Of a stretch of 64,000 nt of DNA, positions 1 through 10,287 are shown one piece after another. The notes beneath the pieces were generated by a model that ran no database searches, was not told where the DNA came from, and saw only the letters and a program-made list of their open reading frames with translations. The DNA lies in contig NZ_FUZP01000002.1 in NCBI RefSeq assembly GCF_900167575.1, positions 496,001 to 560,000 on the forward strand, in the 5' to 3' direction. A program made the position numbers and the translations under genes. The stretch's first letter is position 1; each line of letters opens with the position of its first letter. Source of the stretch: Okibacterium fritillariae. GTDB taxonomy: Bacteria > Actinomycetota > Actinomycetes > Actinomycetales > Microbacteriaceae.

Positions 1-696
1 GGCCGCGTCGTCGCTCGCACGGCGCACCTGCGCTCGGCCCTGTCCGACAAGGCCGCACCCGCCGAGGTGAAGCGTCAGCTCGTGCAGACGGTCTTCGTAT
101 CGTCTGTCTCCGAGCGCACGCTGCGCCTCGTCAGTGCCGCCGCTGCAGGCCGCTGGTCCGACGAGGACGGCTTCGTCGCCGGCCTCGAAGAGCTCGGCAT
201 CCGTGCCGCTGTTCAGTCGGTCGGGTCGGACGTGTCGATCGAGCAGGAGCTGTTCGAATTCGGTCGCTACGTCGCAAGCGACGCCGAACTCGAGCTCGCG
301 CTCGGTTCGAAGCTCGGCGACGTGCAGGCCAAGGTCGCTCTCGTCGAATCCCTGCTCGCGGGCAAGGCGTCGCCGCAGACGGTCGAGATCGTCCGTCAGT
401 TGGTGCAGCAGCCGCGAGGTCGCCGCATCCGCACGCTTCTGCGTTACGCGGCCGGCATCGCCGCCGACCAGAGCAACCTCACGGTCGCAACCGTCACGGC
501 TGCGACACCGCTCACCGAGGGGCAGCTCGCCCGGCTTCGCGCCGGACTCAGCTCGCTCTACGGTCGAGATGTCAAGATCAACGTGATCGTAGACGCATCC
601 ATCATGGGCGGTCTGCGGGTGCAGGTCGGTGACGATGTCATCGACGGCAGCGTTGCATCTCGCCTGCACGACCTGAAGCTCCAGCTCGCCGGCTGA
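1..696 (+). CDS. atpH: ATP synthase F1 delta subunit (5' end cut by window)
   Basis: This is the C-terminal 231 codons of the F1 delta subunit (OSCP), which forms the peripheral stalk joining the alpha3-beta3 head to subunit b. The frame is open from base 1, so the GTG at 67 is internal and the true start lies before the window. Actinobacterial delta subunits are about 260-270 residues, so roughly 30-40 residues are missing. The identification rests on its position directly before atpA and on the typical C-terminal half with a short alpha/beta tail. The 98-base gap to atpA has no strong hairpin, so the operon probably continues through it. Confidence 0.93.
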   Translation, partial: GRVVARTAHLRSALSDKAAPAEVKRQLVQTVFVSSVSERTLRLVSAAAAGRWSDEDGFVAGLEELGIRAAVQSVGSDVSIEQELFEFGRYVASDAELELALGSKLGDVQAKVALVESLLAGKASPQTVEIVRQLVQQPRGRRIRTLLRYAAGIAADQSNLTVATVTAATPLTEGQLARLRAGLSSLYGRDVKINVIVDASIMGGLRVQVGDDVIDGSVASRLHDLKLQLAG

Positions 697-794
697 TACC
701 GCCTCACCGCTGATCCAGTCGCACACAACACAGACGCACGATCCCTGGGATCGACACATCGGAAGCGCGAACCGTTTCCGCAACTCAAAGGAAA

Positions 795-2435
795 ATGATG
801 GCAGAACTAACGATTAGTCCTGATGAGATCCGCAGTGCTCTCAAGGACTTCGTCGCCGCATACGAGCCGGGCAAGGCCGGAACGACCGAAGTAGGCCACG
901 TGATCGACGCCGGCGACGGCATCGCGCACGTCGAAGGTCTGCCGGGCGTCATGGCCAACGAGTTGATCCGCTTCTCCGATGGCACCCTGGGCCTCGCCCA
1001 GAACCTCGACGAGAACGAGATCGGCGTCGTCATCCTCGGTGAGTTCGCCGGCATCGAAGAAGGCATGGAAGTCACGCGCACGGGCGAGGTCCTCTCGGTC
1101 CCCGTCGGCGACGGCTACCTCGGCCGCGTGGTCGACCCGCTCGGCAACCCGATCGACGGCCTCGGCGAGATCGCCAGCGAAGGCCGCCGCGCCCTCGAGC
1201 TGCAAGCGCCCGGCGTCATGCAGCGTAAGAGCGTGCACGAGCCCCTGCAGACCGGCATTAAGGCCATCGACGCCATGATCCCCGTCGGCCGCGGCCAGCG
1301 CCAGCTGATCATCGGTGACCGCCAGACCGGTAAGACGGCCATCGCGATCGACACCATCATCAACCAGAAGGCCAACTGGGAGTCGGGCGACACCAACAAG
1401 CAGGTGCGCTGCATCTACGTCGCCATCGGCCAGAAGGGCTCCACCATCGCTTCGGTGAAGGGTGCCCTCGAAGACGCCGGAGCGATGGAGTACACGACGA
1501 TCGTCGCGTCACCGGCCTCCGACCCCGCCGGCTTCAAGTACCTCGCCCCCTACACCGGTTCGGCCATCGGCCAGCACTGGATGTACGGCGGCAAGCACGT
1601 CCTCATCATCTTCGATGACCTGTCGAAGCAGGCCGAGGCCTACCGTGCCGTTTCGCTCCTCCTGCGTCGCCCGCCGGGCCGCGAGGCTTACCCCGGCGAC
1701 GTCTTCTACCTGCACTCTCGTCTGCTCGAGCGTTGCGCGAAGCTGTCCGACGAGCTCGGTGCCGGATCGATGACGGGTCTGCCCATCATCGAGACCAAGG
1801 CCAACGACGTCTCGGCCTACATCCCCACCAACGTGATCTCGATCACCGACGGCCAGATCTTCCTGCAGTCCGACCTCTTCAACGCCAACCAGCGTCCCGC
1901 GGTCGACGTGGGAATCTCGGTCTCGCGTGTCGGTGGTGACGCTCAGGTCAAGTCGATCAAGAAGGTTTCGGGAACGCTGAAGCTCGAGCTGGCTCAGTAC
2001 CGCTCGCTCGAAGCATTCGCCATGTTCGCGTCCGACCTCGACGCCGCCAGCCGCCGTCAGCTCGCCCGAGGCGCCCGCCTCACCGAGCTGCTCAAGCAGC
2101 CGCAGTACTCGCCCTACCCGGTCGAAGACCAGGTCGTCGCGATCTGGGCCGGCACCAACGGCAAGCTCGACGAGGTCCCCGTCGAAGACATCCTGCGCTT
2201 CGAGCGCGAGCTGCTCGACTACCTGGGTCGCAACACCGACGTCCTGTCCAAGCTGCGCGACACCAACGTGCTGAGCGACGACATCGTCACCAACCTCGAG
2301 TCGTCGATCGACACCTTCAAGAAGGAGTTCCAGACCGGCGAGGGCAAGCCCCTCAACTCGGTCGGCTCCGAGAAGTTCGAAGAGCTTCCCGCCGAAGAGG
2401 TCAACCAGGAAAAGATCGTCAAGGGACGTCGATAA
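795..2435 (+). CDS. atpA: ATP synthase F1 alpha subunit
   Basis: Alpha subunit of the F1 catalytic head; it carries the non-catalytic nucleotide sites and, with beta, forms the hexamer that couples proton flow to ATP synthesis on the inner face of the membrane. The 546-residue protein has the Walker A motif GDRQTGKT at residues 174-181 and the alpha-specific [19 protein letters not shown] context. Length is normal for actinobacteria. Two consecutive ATG codons (795 and 798) follow an AAAGGA ribosome site, so the start could be either. The gene is followed after 3 bases by atpG, which suggests coupled translation. Confidence 0.98.
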   Translation: MMAELTISPDEIRSALKDFVAAYEPGKAGTTEVGHVIDAGDGIAHVEGLPGVMANELIRFSDGTLGLAQNLDENEIGVVILGEFAGIEEGMEVTRTGEVLSVPVGDGYLGRVVDPLGNPIDGLGEIASEGRRALELQAPGVMQRKSVHEPLQTGIKAIDAMIPVGRGQRQLIIGDRQTGKTAIAIDTIINQKANWESGDTNKQVRCIYVAIGQKGSTIASVKGALEDAGAMEYTTIVASPASDPAGFKYLAPYTGSAIGQHWMYGGKHVLIIFDDLSKQAEAYRAVSLLLRRPPGREAYPGDVFYLHSRLLERCAKLSDELGAGSMTGLPIIETKANDVSAYIPTNVISITDGQIFLQSDLFNANQRPAVDVGISVSRVGGDAQVKSIKKVSGTLKLELAQYRSLEAFAMFASDLDAASRRQLARGARLTELLKQPQYSPYPVEDQVVAIWAGTNGKLDEVPVEDILRFERELLDYLGRNTDVLSKLRDTNVLSDDIVTNLESSIDTFKKEFQTGEGKPLNSVGSEKFEELPAEEVNQEKIVKGRR

Positions 2436-2438
2436 CCG

Positions 2439-3338
2439 ATGGGCGCACAGCTCCGGGTCTACACGCAGAGGATCAAGTCTGCGCAGACGACCAAGAAGAT
2501 CACGAGGGCGATGGAGTTGATCTCCGCCTCGCGCATTCAAAAAGCGCAGGCGCGAGTCGCCGCCTCCGGCCCGTACAGCCGGGCGATCACGCGTGCTGTA
2601 TCGGCCGTGGCGACCTACTCCAACGTCGACCACGTGCTCACCACCGAACCCGAGAAGATCGAGCGCGCAGCGGTTGTCATCTTCGCCTCGGACCGCGGTC
2701 TCGCCGGTGCATTCAGCTCACAGGTGCTTCGTCAGGCCAATGAGCTCACCGAGCTGCTGCAGTCTCAGGGCAAAGAGGTCACCTACTTCCTCGTCGGTCG
2801 CAAGTCGGTGGCGTACTTCGCCTTCCGCAAGCGCGCCTCCGAGGGGCAGTGGACCGGCGGCACCGACTCGCCGTCGTTCGAGACGGCGCAGGAGATCGGT
2901 CAGGCCCTGCTGAAGAGCTTCCTCACGGATGCCTCTGAAGGCGGAGTCGACGAGATCCACGTGGTCTACAACCGCTTCGTCAGCATGGTCACGCAGACCC
3001 CCGAGGTCGTCCGTCTCCTGCCGCTCGAGGTCGTCGAGGGTGTCGAAGAACCCGACTCCAAGACCGTCCTGCCGCTGTACGAGTTCGAGCCCGACGCCGC
3101 AAACGTGCTGGATGCGCTGCTCCCGGTCTACATCGAGAGCCGCCTGTTCAACGCCATGCTGCAGTCGGCGGCGAGCGAGCACGCTGCCCGCCAGAAAGCC
3201 ATGAAGTCCGCGAGCGACAACGCGGACAAGCTGATCACCGATTACACCCGTCTGCGCAACAACGCGCGTCAGGCGGAGATCACCCAGCAGATCGCCGAGA
3301 TCGTCGGCGGCGCCGACGCTCTGTCGGGCGCCAAGTAA
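2439..3338 (+). CDS. atpG: ATP synthase F1 gamma subunit
   Basis: Gamma subunit, the central rotor shaft of F1. The 299-residue protein opens with the conserved N-terminal coiled-coil pattern ([18 protein letters not shown]) and closes with the second long helix ([19 protein letters not shown]), the two helices that pair as the shaft. The N-terminal [12 protein letters not shown] is characteristic of actinobacterial gamma. It begins 3 bases after the atpA stop and precedes atpD by 30 bases, as in standard atp operons. Confidence 0.98.
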   Translation: MGAQLRVYTQRIKSAQTTKKITRAMELISASRIQKAQARVAASGPYSRAITRAVSAVATYSNVDHVLTTEPEKIERAAVVIFASDRGLAGAFSSQVLRQANELTELLQSQGKEVTYFLVGRKSVAYFAFRKRASEGQWTGGTDSPSFETAQEIGQALLKSFLTDASEGGVDEIHVVYNRFVSMVTQTPEVVRLLPLEVVEGVEEPDSKTVLPLYEFEPDAANVLDALLPVYIESRLFNAMLQSAASEHAARQKAMKSASDNADKLITDYTRLRNNARQAEITQQIAEIVGGADALSGAK

Positions 3339-4835
<1,497 letters not shown>

Positions 4836-4837
4836 TC

Positions 4838-5107
4838 ATGGCTTCCTCGAAGCTGCAGGTCAGCGTCGTCGCCGCCGACCACGAAGTGTGGTCGGGCCAG
4901 GCGTCGATGGTGGTCGCGAAGACGGTCGAAGGCGAAATCGGCATTCTGCCCGGACACGAGCCCATGCTCGCTGTCCTGGCAGAGGGCCAGGTCCGCGTGA
5001 CGACCGACAATGGTCAGAAGATCACCGCTGATGCGTCTGACGGATTCCTCTCCGTCGAGAACAACACGGTGACCGTCGTGGCTGGCAACGCCAGCCTCGT
5101 CAAGTAA
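4838..5107 (+). CDS. atpC: ATP synthase F1 epsilon subunit
   Basis: Epsilon subunit, the regulatory rotor component. From the ATG at 4838 the protein is 89 residues (MASSKLQVSVVAADHEVWSG); a longer frame from GTG 4805 would overlap atpD and has no family support. An AAGGAG site sits 11 bases upstream, inside atpD. The protein covers the N-terminal beta-sandwich (GEIGILPGHEPMLAVL) and lacks most of the C-terminal helical hairpin found in the ~135-residue E. coli protein, a short form that is common in actinobacteria. It is the last atp gene here. Confidence 0.96.
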   Translation: MASSKLQVSVVAADHEVWSGQASMVVAKTVEGEIGILPGHEPMLAVLAEGQVRVTTDNGQKITADASDGFLSVENNTVTVVAGNASLVK

Positions 5108-5135
5108 CTCCTCCTCTCTTCACCGCGTACGCCCC

Positions 5136-5912
5136 GTGCTTGTCATCCTGCCTCCGTCTGAGACGAAGCGGGATGGCGGCACGGGGCGTTCGTCGTACCT
5201 GGAGGACTTGCGTTTTCCCGCCCTGACCCCGTATCGGCAGTCGCTCATCGAGCAGCTCGCCGACCTTGCGGGCGACCCCGAAGCATCCATGAAGGCCCTG
5301 AAGATCAGTGCCCGGCAGATCGGTGAGATCGAGCGCAACCGTGGGCTGCACGAGGCCCCCGTCATGCCCGCCATCGACCGTTACACGGGCGTGCTCTTCG
5401 ATGCTCTCGGCGCCCCGACACTCACGGCCGACGAACGTGCGTTCGCACACGCGCACGTGGCGGTGCATTCGGCCCTCTTCGGCCCGGTCGGCGCACTCGA
5501 TCCCATCCCCGCCTACCGCCTTTCGCACAGCTCCAGGCTGCCTGAGGGGGGACTTCGGCAGCAGTGGGGTCGCGGCATTCGCCACGAGCTCGCGCAGGTG
5601 CCCGGTTTGGTGCTCGACTTGCGCTCGGAGGGGTATTCCGAACTGGGGCCCCTCGAGTTGTCTCCCGAGCGGCTCTATGTGCGCGTGATGGCACGCGGCG
5701 CCAATGGTGAAACTCGAGCGCTGAACCACTTCAACAAGAAGACCAAGGGGGCGTTCACCCGCGCCCTGGTGCAGAGCGGGCTTCGATTCGAGAGCGTCGC
5801 TGGACTGCGCGACTGGGCCGCCAGCGTCGGCTTCGAGCTCGGGGAGCCCACCCCCGCGCACGAGATCGCCCTCATCGCACCGTCTCCGGAGATGGCACGC
5901 GCGGTTTCGTGA
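5136..5912 (+). CDS. yaaA: YaaA/UPF0246 family peroxide-stress protein
   Basis: Member of the YaaA (DUF328/UPF0246) family; the E. coli protein lowers intracellular free iron and oxidative DNA damage during peroxide stress. The 258-residue product starts with the signature MLVILPPSETKR and contains the conserved ...HFNKKTKGAF... segment near residues 196-205. The start is GTG 5136, only 28 bases after the atpC stop with no terminator-like hairpin between, so read-through from the atp operon is possible. Its last 41 bases overlap the 3' end of the convergent ogt gene. Confidence 0.9.
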   Translation: MLVILPPSETKRDGGTGRSSYLEDLRFPALTPYRQSLIEQLADLAGDPEASMKALKISARQIGEIERNRGLHEAPVMPAIDRYTGVLFDALGAPTLTADERAFAHAHVAVHSALFGPVGALDPIPAYRLSHSSRLPEGGLRQQWGRGIRHELAQVPGLVLDLRSEGYSELGPLELSPERLYVRVMARGANGETRALNHFNKKTKGAFTRALVQSGLRFESVAGLRDWAASVGFELGEPTPAHEIALIAPSPEMARAVS

Positions 5913-6408
5913 CCTGGAAGGCGATGCTCTCGTGGCGAAGGAGCCAGAGCTTCGTGTCGAGCCCCGCGCCGCGGTCATAACCGACCGGATCGCGACGGGT
6001 GCCGAGCACCCTGTGGCACGGCACGAGGAGCGGCACAGGATTGACGGCGACGGCCGCGCCCACCGCACGGCCGGCTCGAGGCACACCCACAGCAACCGCG
6101 ATTTCCCCGTAGCTCATCGTCGCGCCAAACGGGATGCTGGCGAGCGTTCGCCACACGGCGTGCTGGAACGCCGTGCCCGAGACCTCGACGTGTAGGTCGA
6201 AGGACACCCGGTCGCCGTCGAGGTAATCGAGGATCTGCTTCGCCGCGTCGACAAGGAATGGCGGGGGAGGCTTCGTGGCCGCTCGAGGCGAGTTCAGCGA
6301 CTCGGGTTGCCAGGATTCGCGGCCGATGTCGCACCCGGTGATGAACTCGCCCTCGGACTGGAGAGTGATGTTCCCCAGAGGGGACGGAAACGCGATGAAG
6401 GCTGGCAT
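5872..6408 (-). CDS. ogt: Methylated-DNA--protein-cysteine methyltransferase
   Basis: Suicide DNA repair protein that transfers methyl groups from O6-methylguanine to its own cysteine. The 178-residue protein has the active-site motif PCHRV at residues 130-134 (Cys131), preceded by the helix-turn-helix region (FQHAVWRTLASIPFG... MSYGEIA) and followed by GYDRGAGL. The start is the ATG at 6408, with GGAGCCCC just upstream; the frame stays open much further upstream, but that part has no resemblance to the family. A TAGCCT -10 box (6432-6437 on this strand) gives a short leader. The residue before the active site is NPVPLLV, close to the usual NPIxLLI. Confidence 0.93.
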   Translation of the reverse strand: MPAFIAFPSPLGNITLQSEGEFITGCDIGRESWQPESLNSPRAATKPPPPFLVDAAKQILDYLDGDRVSFDLHVEVSGTAFQHAVWRTLASIPFGATMSYGEIAVAVGVPRAGRAVGAAVAVNPVPLLVPCHRVLGTRRDPVGYDRGAGLDTKLWLLRHESIAFQVTKPRVPSPETVR

Positions 6409-6521
6409 GGGGCTCCGTTCGTAGTGAGTCCAGGCTAGGGATAGCGTGCGGGGGCGGGGGAGCGCGGATGTCATCTGTGGAGAAAAGGGCGCTGAGACGG
6501 GTTGTGGAGAACAAGGCGTCG

Positions 6522-6527
6522 TAGGGT
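6522..6527 (+). promoter_or_regulatory. -10 box of a leaderless promoter (aldo/keto reductase)
   Basis: TAGGGT ends 7 bases before the ATG at 6535, and there is no Shine-Dalgarno sequence between them. This is the spacing expected if transcription starts at or next to the start codon. The identical arrangement occurs in front of dxr. Confidence 0.65.
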
Positions 6528-6534
6528 GGATGGC

Positions 6535-7515
6535 ATGAACGACATGCTCTACCGTCCGCTCGGGCGCTCCGGTTTGATGGTCTCGGCCGTAGGAATCGGC
6601 TGCAACAATTTCGGGCGAGCCGACACGCTGACCGAAACGCAGGACGGCACGACATCCGTCGTGGATGCAGCGCTCGACAGCGGCGTGAACTTCTTCGACA
6701 CGGCGGACGTCTACGGAAAGCGACCCGGGCTCAGCGAGGAGCTTCTCGGGCGCGCGCTGGCGGGCCGTCGCGACGACGTGGTCGTGGCCACCAAGTTTGG
6801 ACACGCGACGCTCGACGGCGGCATCGATCAGCCCTCGGCCCGCGGGTCGAGGCGTTACGTGCGACGCGCGGTGGAAGCATCCCTGCGCCGGCTCGACACG
6901 GAGTGGATCGACCTCTATCAGCTCCACACCCCCGACCCGATCACACCCATCGACGAGACGCTGAGTGTGCTCGACGACCTCATCACCGAGGGCAAGGTGC
7001 GCTACATCGGCCACTCCAACCTGAGCGGGTGGCAGATCGCCGAGGCGGACTACGAAGCGGTCCTGGGCTCGCATCCCCGCTTCATCTCGGCGCAGAACGA
7101 GTTCAGCCTGATCGTCCGGGATGCCGAACGCGAGGTCCTTCCGGCAGCGCGCCGATTCGGGCTGGGTTTCCTGCCCTTCTTTCCGCTCTATAACGGACTC
7201 TTCACGGGCAAGTTCTCGCGCGATGGCGGTCCAGCCGATTCGCGCATCATGCGCATTCGCAGACACCTCCTCGACGATGCTCCCTGGGATGCCATCGAAG
7301 CACTCGAATCCTTCGCCGAGACCCGCGGGCGCACTCTTCTCGAGGTCACTTTCGGGTGGTTGCTGGCCCAGCCGAGCCTCGCGAGCGTCATCGCGGGCGC
7401 GACCTCACCGGCGCAGATCCGCGAGAATGCCGCCGCCGGAGTTGCCTGGACGCCAACGCCCGACGAGGTTGCCGAGATCGACCGGTTGTTCCCTGGCCCC
7501 GCGCAGACGTCCTAG
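6535..7515 (+). CDS. Aldo/keto reductase (AKR, potassium-channel-beta/YajO-like branch)
   Basis: NADPH-dependent oxidoreductase of the aldo/keto reductase superfamily; the substrate is unknown. The 326-residue protein has the catalytic tetrad Asp55, Tyr60, Lys87 and His131 (FFDTADVYG, VVATKFGH, YQLHTPD). The MLYRPLGRSGLMVSAVGIG N-terminus is typical of the branch that includes YajO and yakC-type enzymes. The ATG at 6535 is chosen over GTG 6502 because of the leaderless promoter and the family N-terminus. It is a single-gene unit convergent with tspO. Confidence 0.93.
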   Translation: MNDMLYRPLGRSGLMVSAVGIGCNNFGRADTLTETQDGTTSVVDAALDSGVNFFDTADVYGKRPGLSEELLGRALAGRRDDVVVATKFGHATLDGGIDQPSARGSRRYVRRAVEASLRRLDTEWIDLYQLHTPDPITPIDETLSVLDDLITEGKVRYIGHSNLSGWQIAEADYEAVLGSHPRFISAQNEFSLIVRDAEREVLPAARRFGLGFLPFFPLYNGLFTGKFSRDGGPADSRIMRIRRHLLDDAPWDAIEALESFAETRGRTLLEVTFGWLLAQPSLASVIAGATSPAQIRENAAAGVAWTPTPDEVAEIDRLFPGPAQTS

Positions 7516-7614
7516 CTCATCGACAGAACTCCGCGCTCGTCCGGCACCCGCAACCCGCCACCCGGCACCGGGCGCCCAGGCCCCGACCGGTGAGCGTGAC
7601 CTCGGCTGAGCTCG

Positions 7615-7672
7615 GCTATCGAGCACACCCAGGGCTGCGCTCAGCTATTGAGCACGGCCAGGGCCGCGTTCA
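7615..7672. repeat. 29-bp tandem duplication across the tspO 3' end
   Basis: Two adjacent 29-base copies, 7615-7643 and 7644-7672, match at 24 of 29 positions. The right copy encodes the last residues of TspO (LNAALAVLNS); the left copy lies just beyond the stop codon and begins with the stop codon bases. It is a diverged local duplication of the end of a coding sequence. Confidence 0.8.
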
Positions 7673-8204
7673 GAGTCGTTGCAAAGAGAACCCACGCCCA
7701 GTAGGGGATGAGCATGACGGCCGACGCTTTTCGGATGGGCCAGAACCGGATCATGGTGACGAGGACGGCGATGTCGAGCAGCACGATAATGGCAAGTGCG
7801 ATCCACAGCGCTGCGGGACCCATCGCGGGATATAGCCCGAAGAAGACCGGGGTCCAGATGCTGTTGAGAACGATTTGCACGACATAAGCGGTCAGCGCGG
7901 GGCGAGTGTCGACGCTGTGGCGCCGACGCCAGACGAGCCATGCGGCCACCGACATCACCAGGTACAGCACGGTCCACACGGGGCCGAACAGCACGTTCGG
8001 CGGGTTCCAGGGGGCCTTCTCAGCCGTGGCATACCAGCCGTCGACGTTCCCCGCGGTGCCGATCGACCCGATCGCGGCCACGGCGAACGAGATGGCGATG
8101 AACACGACCAGCATCAGGATGTCGCGGCCGATGCTCGCCGATCGCCCCGGCGTTGCGCGTGACGCGGTGCCGTTCGTGCGGGTGTCGGGGTTCCTGTCGG
8201 TCAT
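7641..8204 (-). CDS. tspO: TspO/MBR family tryptophan-rich sensory protein
   Basis: Five-helix membrane protein of the translocator-protein family, which binds porphyrins and other tetrapyrroles and is linked to stress and tetrapyrrole homeostasis in bacteria. The 187-residue protein has a ~35-residue polar N-terminal extension, then five hydrophobic segments, with the family signature APWNPPNVLFGPVWTVLYL around residues 75-95. The ATG at 8204 is chosen because GAGGAGG lies 7 bases before it; a GTG/ATG further up has none. An 18-base palindrome (8237-8254) lies about 33 bases upstream and could be an operator. Confidence 0.93.
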   Translation of the reverse strand: MTDRNPDTRTNGTASRATPGRSASIGRDILMLVVFIAISFAVAAIGSIGTAGNVDGWYATAEKAPWNPPNVLFGPVWTVLYLVMSVAAWLVWRRRHSVDTRPALTAYVVQIVLNSIWTPVFFGLYPAMGPAALWIALAIIVLLDIAVLVTMIRFWPIRKASAVMLIPYWAWVLFATTLNAALAVLNS

Positions 8205-8236
8205 GGTGCTGCCTCCTCGATGTCGTCCCTCCAACT

Positions 8237-8254
8237 TAGTAAGCTAGCTGACTA
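8237..8254. promoter_or_regulatory. 18-bp near-perfect palindrome upstream of tspO (candidate operator)
   Basis: TAGTA-AGCTAGCT-GACTA is an inverted repeat with only the fifth pair mismatched. It is AT-rich compared with everything around it and stands about 33 bases before the tspO start, where a repressor would block transcription. The AGCTAGCT core resembles MarR-family sites, but no marR gene is in the window. Confidence 0.45.
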
Positions 8255-8311
8255 TTGTGAAGGGCTTGAACCGGCGCGCGCCGTATGCCACTGAGACCTG
8301 CTCGAAGACAC

Positions 8312-8317
8312 TAGACT
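8312..8317 (+). promoter_or_regulatory. -10 box upstream of PP2C phosphatase gene
   Basis: TAGACT lies 39 bases before the GTG start at 8357 and gives a leader of about 33 bases that includes the AAAGGA ribosome site. Confidence 0.45.
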
Positions 8318-8356
8318 TTTGCACACTGCCTTGTTCCCCTGCCGAAAGGACCCCGG

Positions 8357-9136
8357 GTGACCGACATCGACGTGCGAACCGGTTCGGGCGCTGTCGACCT
8401 CTCCGACGGGCGCACTCTGTCCCTGAACTGGGCCGCAGTCACCGACACCGGCCGCAAACGCCAGGTCAACCAAGACGCGCTCATCGTCGAGCTGCCCGTC
8501 TTCGCCGTGGCCGACGGCATGGGCGGTCATGACGCCGGCGAGGTCGCGAGTGCGGCCGTCGTCGAGCGATTCCGCGGGCTCGTCGGCGAAGGTAAACACG
8601 TCGACCGCGAGACCATCGAAGAGGCTCTGCGCGACGCCGTCGAGGACATGTTCAACCAGGTCGGTCAAAGCGATCTCGGCACCGGCACGACCGTGACGGG
8701 CCTCATGCTCGCCAGCACGCCGAGCCCCGGTTGGACCGTGTTCAACATCGGCGACTCGCGGGTCTACCGGCTGCTGGGAGACGAGCTCATCCAGGTCACC
8801 CTCGACCACTCGGTCGTGCAAGAACTCATCGCCATCGGCGCCATCACGCCCGACGAGGCCGAGACGCACCCGCACGGCAATGTCATCACGCGCGCGGTCG
8901 GCTTCACCGAAGATCCTGTGCCCGATTACACGGATGTCCCCGCCACCTCGGGTGCGCGCTGGCTCGTCTGCTCAGACGGACTGACGAAAGAACTGACCGA
9001 CTACGGCCTGCAGCATTTCCTCATGCGCGCCGAGTCGCCGAAGGAAGCCGTCGAGCTCATGGTCACGGCGGCCCTCGACAACGGTGGCCGCGACAACGTC
9101 TCGGCCATCGTGCTCGACGAGCTCATCACGCCGTAG
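8357..9136 (+). CDS. PP2C-family Ser/Thr protein phosphatase
   Basis: Metal-dependent phosphatase (PPM/PP2C family) of the type that opposes PknB-like kinases in actinobacteria. The 259-residue cytosolic protein has the metal-binding motifs in order: NQD at 38-40, DGMGGH at 53-58, GDSRVYRL near 132, SDGLTKEL near 203 and GGRDNVS near 240. There is no membrane segment, unlike PstP, so it is a stand-alone soluble member. GTG 8357 is preceded by AAAGGA with 6-base spacing. No kinase gene is nearby. Confidence 0.93.
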   Translation: MTDIDVRTGSGAVDLSDGRTLSLNWAAVTDTGRKRQVNQDALIVELPVFAVADGMGGHDAGEVASAAVVERFRGLVGEGKHVDRETIEEALRDAVEDMFNQVGQSDLGTGTTVTGLMLASTPSPGWTVFNIGDSRVYRLLGDELIQVTLDHSVVQELIAIGAITPDEAETHPHGNVITRAVGFTEDPVPDYTDVPATSGARWLVCSDGLTKELTDYGLQHFLMRAESPKEAVELMVTAALDNGGRDNVSAIVLDELITP

Positions 9137-9152
9137 CGCGCGCCCCGCTGAG

Positions 9153-9175
9153 GCCGTCGACCACGCGCCGACGGC
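9153..9175. terminator. Hairpin between convergent phosphatase and asparaginase genes
   Basis: GCCGTCG and CGACGGC form a 7-bp stem with a 9-base loop in the 48-base gap between the two convergent genes. It could end transcription from both sides; there is no T-run. Confidence 0.4.
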
Positions 9176-9184
9176 ACCCGCCCC

Positions 9185-10192
9185 TCAGAGAGACGGCGAG
9201 ACCTGGATCATGCCGACCGGCTGGCCGCCGCCCAGAACCTCGAGGTGCAGCTGCGGCAGGAGATCGTCGACGTCGTTCTGGCTGAGCGCGCCCGCATCGG
9301 TCAGCAACCGCAGGGCGACGACCGTCGCCGCGCGCAGGCTGCCGTCGAGGATCTTCGCCGCGACGGTCGTGCCATCGGGGGCCGCCATGACCATGACGCC
9401 CTCGGCCCCGAGCTTCGCGAGCACGCCCAGGCGATCGATGACGAGTGTGTTGTCACGGCCGACGCCGTCGAGCGCCCAGCCATCCGCCAAAACGGCCTGC
9501 GTCAGGATTCCCGCGTTGCGGTACAGCGCGAAGGGCGACGTGGGTGACGACGTGCGCACACGGCCGATGCCGCGGGCGAGACCGGCGAGGCTGATCGCGT
9601 GCACGGGCGCCCCGCATCCGTCGACCGCCGTCGCCTGGGGCTTCTCGCCCGTGAAGCGCTCGATCACGTCGAGGATGGCGCGCTGCAGCGGGTGGTCGAC
9701 GTCGAGGTAGGTGTCGATGGGCCAGCCGTTGGTGGCACACGCGAGCAGCATGGCGGCGTGTTTGCCCGAGCAGTTCATGTAGACGGGGGAGGGGCCGCTG
9801 CCGTCGCGCACCAGCTCGTCGCGCGCGGCCCGATCGGCCGGCCAATCGGCGGGGCACTGCAGCGCATCCTCGGTGAGGCCCGCCTGGGCCAGGATGCTGC
9901 GCACCACCGACACGTGACGCTGCGTGCCCGCGTGGCTCGCCGTCGCCAGCACGGCCGCCGCACCGCGCAGGCCCACACCCGCGTTCATGACGGCGATGGC
10001 CTGGAACGGCTTGAGGGTGGAGCGCGGGATCACGGGCGCCTGCGGGTCGCCGATCTCACGGATGACGTCGGCGTGCTGGTCGATGACGATCGCCGAACCC
10101 AGGTGCCGCGACTCGACGAAGCCGTTGCGCACCACCACCGCGAGCTCTCGGGCCGAGGACGCGGGGAAGGTTTCTGCGGTGATGTCTGACAC
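9185..10192 (-). CDS. Asparaginase II family protein
   Basis: Member of the actinobacterial/rhizobial 'asparaginase II' family (thermolabile L-asparaginase type), unrelated in sequence to the E. coli asparaginases; expected reaction is asparagine to aspartate and ammonia. From GTG 10192 the protein has 335 residues and opens with ELAVVVRNGFVESRHLGSA; the family motif RSTLKPFQA is at residues 57-65 and MNCSGKHA is mid-protein. GGAGAA lies 8 bases upstream of this GTG; the frame extends another 16 residues to an ATG, but that part is arginine-rich and unsupported. Confidence 0.88.
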   Translation of the reverse strand: MSDITAETFPASSARELAVVVRNGFVESRHLGSAIVIDQHADVIREIGDPQAPVIPRSTLKPFQAIAVMNAGVGLRGAAAVLATASHAGTQRHVSVVRSILAQAGLTEDALQCPADWPADRAARDELVRDGSGPSPVYMNCSGKHAAMLLACATNGWPIDTYLDVDHPLQRAILDVIERFTGEKPQATAVDGCGAPVHAISLAGLARGIGRVRTSSPTSPFALYRNAGILTQAVLADGWALDGVGRDNTLVIDRLGVLAKLGAEGVMVMAAPDGTTVAAKILDGSLRAATVVALRLLTDAGALSQNDVDDLLPQLHLEVLGGGQPVGMIQVSPSL

Positions 10193-10287
10193 GTGTTGGT
10201 TCTCCGTTTTTCTGCGGCGCCCGACGCTCCGCCGCAACAAGCGTAGCGGCCCGAGCGCACCTGTGCCGAGCGTGGCAGACTGGTGCC

